From positions 1 through 6,692 of the forward strand of contig CAJFNB010000069.1 of NCBI GenBank assembly GCA_904393845.1: a DNA stretch of 6,692 bases. The letters run 5' to 3'. The notes beneath the pieces are model-generated. The model had not been told where the DNA came from. It saw nothing but the letters and a program-made list of their open reading frames with translations, and did not search any database. The DNA comes from Alloclostridium intestinigallinarum (lineage in GTDB: Bacteria > Bacillota > Clostridia > Christensenellales > UBA3700). Below are positions 5,175-6,692 of this stretch, one piece after another. Both the position numbers and the translations under genes were made by a program. Each line of letters opens with the position of its first letter. Position 1 is the first letter of the stretch.

Positions 5175-6143
5175 ATGGACTATTCGGAGTATTATTTGAA
5201 GAATTACAAGGCGCTGCGCGAGGGTATCGAAGGCATGAATTACAACAATGCATACTACCGCTATTATAATGCGGAAAGGCAGATGAAATACGAACCCGCC
5301 GTCATCTACACGCAGCCGGCGCCGAAGGGCGCGGAAGAGGATAAGCGCGCGGACATAGAGTACGATCCGAACGCGTATATCGCGGAAGAGTATTATCCCG
5401 TAACTGTCGAAAAGGGTAAAAAAGGCAAGGTGCGGCGGAGAATATGGCTCGTTACGCTGTGCGTATGTCTTGTCGCGCTCAGTTGTGCCGCCACGTTCCT
5501 TGCTACCGATATTATCACGGACGGAGCCGTTATAGGAACGATAAAATCCTTTGCAACAGCAAAAAAATCTTCCGTATACGTCAGTTATTTAACCGGTTGC
5601 GTTGATTACGAGAGCGCGAAACTACAGAGTGAAGCTATGCGCAGTCAGGGCTTGGGCGGATATATCGGAATGCGTGACGGAGAATATATAGTGTATGCGG
5701 ACGTAGCGGAGCGGGAAGATTTGCTTATCTTTGACTTTGACGGGGCGCAACTGTCGGGGGAACGGTTGGAACTCGATGAACCGTCCGCGGATAATTATCC
5801 GGAAGGAATTGCGGAAAGCGTGGTTAAATATGGCAATTATACAAATATTTTTCTCGGATATATGTTTGAACTTGCCGAAGAAGTGCAGGTTGGCGGAGTA
5901 AATTCGGCAAAAACCGCCTGCGCGGAGAACGCGGCGGCGTTTGAGGAGTACATTAACGGCTTTATATCGTCCGCAAGCGGTTTTTCGTCAAATGCGCTTA
6001 TAAGACTGACGGGCGATATGCGCGCCGAGGCGGCATTTTTGCGCACGCTTGCAGGGGGCGATTACGGCTCGGCGGGTGGATTTTTAGCCGATATCCGCTA
6101 TTATTCGGTGCTGGCTGTTATCAACCGTAACTCGAATATTTAA
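5175..6143 (+). CDS. Tyr-rich single-pass membrane protein with SPOR-like segment
   Basis: A 322-residue protein of no family I can name. Residues 1-75 are hydrophilic and strikingly tyrosine-rich (15 Tyr in the first 74, several as YY pairs). A basic stretch KGKKGKVRRR (80-89) then precedes one membrane helix (about 90-112), so the N-terminus is probably cytoplasmic and the rest outside. Residues 133-180 (SSVYVSYLTG, ESAKLQSEAMRSQGL, GYIGMRDGEYIVYADV) have the strand-helix-strand rhythm of a SPOR domain, which binds denuded peptidoglycan at division or sporulation septa. Residues 205-320 look helical and are unassigned. An in-frame TGA at 5151 limits the start. ATG 5175 is the only ATG before residue 21, but no GGAGG-type site precedes it. 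ATG 5235 has a weak GAGGG upstream but would remove part of the Tyr-rich region. Function in cell-envelope remodelling is inference. Confidence 0.75.
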   Translation: MDYSEYYLKNYKALREGIEGMNYNNAYYRYYNAERQMKYEPAVIYTQPAPKGAEEDKRADIEYDPNAYIAEEYYPVTVEKGKKGKVRRRIWLVTLCVCLVALSCAATFLATDIITDGAVIGTIKSFATAKKSSVYVSYLTGCVDYESAKLQSEAMRSQGLGGYIGMRDGEYIVYADVAEREDLLIFDFDGAQLSGERLELDEPSADNYPEGIAESVVKYGNYTNIFLGYMFELAEEVQVGGVNSAKTACAENAAAFEEYINGFISSASGFSSNALIRLTGDMRAEAAFLRTLAGGDYGSAGGFLADIRYYSVLAVINRNSNI

Positions 6144-6195
6144 ATATAATCGACATATATCATTGTTTTTTAATGACAGGGCAGAGCAGGGGATA

Positions 6196-6318
6196 TTAAA
6201 GGTCGTCCGCGTCCTGTATAGGTTTTTCGTCGCCTTTTGCCGTGCCCGTATAGCTGCCGTTAGGGTCGAACGGAGAATATGACGACGACTTTTTTCTTTT
6301 CTTCTTTTCTTCTTTCAT
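6196..6318 (-). CDS. Conserved-looking 40-residue small protein
   Basis: ATG at 6318, stop TAA at 6198-6196. The N-terminus is very basic (KEEKKKRKK, 2-10), followed by SSSYSPFDPNGSYTGT (11-26) and an acidic end, KPIQDADDL. The basic head, 'SPFDxNGSYTG' core and 'PxQDADDL' tail match, from memory, an unnamed family of small Firmicute proteins; no search was run. No signal peptide or membrane segment is present, so it should be cytoplasmic. No GGAGG site is visible (ACAAAATATCCCT precedes the ATG), and an in-frame TAA about 20 bases upstream leaves no other start. It is convergent with the SPOR-like gene, the two stops lying about 50 bases apart. Function unknown. Confidence 0.7.
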   Translation of the reverse strand: MKEEKKKRKKSSSYSPFDPNGSYTGTAKGDEKPIQDADDL

Positions 6319-6344
6319 AGGGATATTTTGTGTAAGTTAATGTC

Positions 6345-6601
6345 TTTTATCCGCCATTCGGTTGAGCGCGCGGAAAAGTCGGTGTCGTAAGCGCAATGAC
6401 TGAGGACGTCAAAGCGTGGGTAAAACGGAACGTAGAGTTAGAATAGCTGATAATAAAGCGATTGATTGCAATAATGTCGGTGCGCGAATATTGGTGGTTA
6501 AGTTAGGAAATTCGATGCGGTAGAGCGGGTTGTTGCCGTAAAATTATTATTTAGGGGCACCGCATATAAGGCGCGTGATACTTTGTCAAAGCGCCTTTTT
6601 A
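6345..6601 (+). other. Non-coding stretch with paired segments; possible leader or small RNA
   Basis: No convincing gene is seen on either strand. On the plus strand, ATGCGGT (6515-6521) pairs with ACCGCAT (6559-6565), and directly after comes a terminator-like hairpin (6568-6601). AGGGGCACCGC (6553-6563) resembles the T-box core AGGGTGGNACCGC with two bases missing, but I do not see a T-box Stem I upstream. A ten-codon frame at 6474-6506 encodes MSVREYWWLS without a ribosome site. These point to a structured RNA or attenuator-like leader, but no promoter is clear and the evidence is thin. Confidence 0.3.
6568..6601 (+). terminator. Terminator-like hairpin, plus strand
   Basis: AAGGCGC (6568-6574) pairs with GCGCCTT (6591-6597) across a 16-base loop, followed by TTTTTATT. 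The U-tract supports plus-strand termination; on the minus strand the stem is followed by ATATG, so it is weak there. No plus-strand gene ends nearby: the closest, at 6143, is over 400 bases away. It therefore probably ends a non-coding RNA or attenuates a gene beyond the window. Confidence 0.7.
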
Positions 6602-6686
6602 TTCGGGTCACGTACGGTATGCCGAACAGGAACAATACGAACACGGTCCGGCAAAGCCGATTTCAGCCGTTGCCGTGTCGTTTGTC

Positions 6687-6692
6687 TTGACA
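6687..6692 (+). promoter_or_regulatory. Possible -35 hexamer at the window edge
   Basis: A perfect TTGACA occupies the last six bases. Its -10 partner would lie outside the window. The region before it (6602-6686) contains only a possible CGGC-AAA-GCCG hairpin (6652-6662) and no supported gene. Confidence 0.25.

Noticed and set aside
6396..6446. Frame encoding MTEDVKAWVKRNVELE
   Set aside because: Only 16 codons, no ribosome site and no recognisable context.
6609..6692. Minus-strand frame open to the window edge, ending in GPCSYCSCSAYRT
   Set aside because: The Cys-rich tail is eye-catching as a possible peptide precursor, but only 27 codons are visible, a second minus frame is equally open, and no upstream signal can be seen. 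It cannot be called from this window.
1..6692. Defence system, prophage, insertion sequence, CRISPR array, tRNA or rRNA
   Set aside because: None of the expected genes, terminal repeats, direct-repeat arrays or RNA signatures were seen on either strand.

Overview
The window reads as ordinary chromosome from a low-to-moderate GC Firmicute, most likely an uncultured clostridial lineage. The grounds are a HrcA/CIRCE-type operator in front of groES-groEL, strong GGAGG ribosome sites, sigma-A promoters with 17-18 bp spacers, Clostridia-like GroES and GroEL sequences, and a 40-residue acidic-tailed small protein of a kind I associate with Firmicutes. The genus cannot be fixed from the sequence alone.

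Layout. Positions 74-394 (minus) hold a small predicted lipoprotein with its own promoter. Positions 548-2481 (minus) hold the groES-groEL heat-shock operon, with a promoter and CIRCE operator at 2516-2574 and a strong terminator at 496-528. Positions 2786-4267 (minus) hold a membrane-anchored M20 metallopeptidase resembling carboxypeptidase S/PM20D1, with a long hairpin just past its stop. A compact divergent promoter region (about 4286-4432) separates it from a plus-strand deoxycytidylate deaminase gene (4449-4904), which ends in a terminator at 4931-4968. An AT-rich spacer with two adjacent inverted repeats then leads to a tyrosine-rich, single-pass membrane protein with a SPOR-like segment (5175-6143). 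Convergent to it lies a 40-codon gene at 6196-6318 (minus). The last 350 bases have no convincing gene, but carry paired segments, a terminator-like hairpin at 6568-6601 and a perfect -35 hexamer at the very edge.

How the genes relate. GroES and GroEL form one folding machine and one operon. The deaminase supplies dUMP for dTMP synthesis. The other genes appear to be independent single-gene units, each with its own signals. I see no defence island, prophage, insertion sequence or CRISPR array. The items most worth a second look are the symmetric CIRCE variant, the tyrosine-rich SPOR-like protein with its structured leader and no ribosome site, the PM20D1-like anchored peptidase, the 40-residue protein, and the structured non-coding stretch at 6345-6601.
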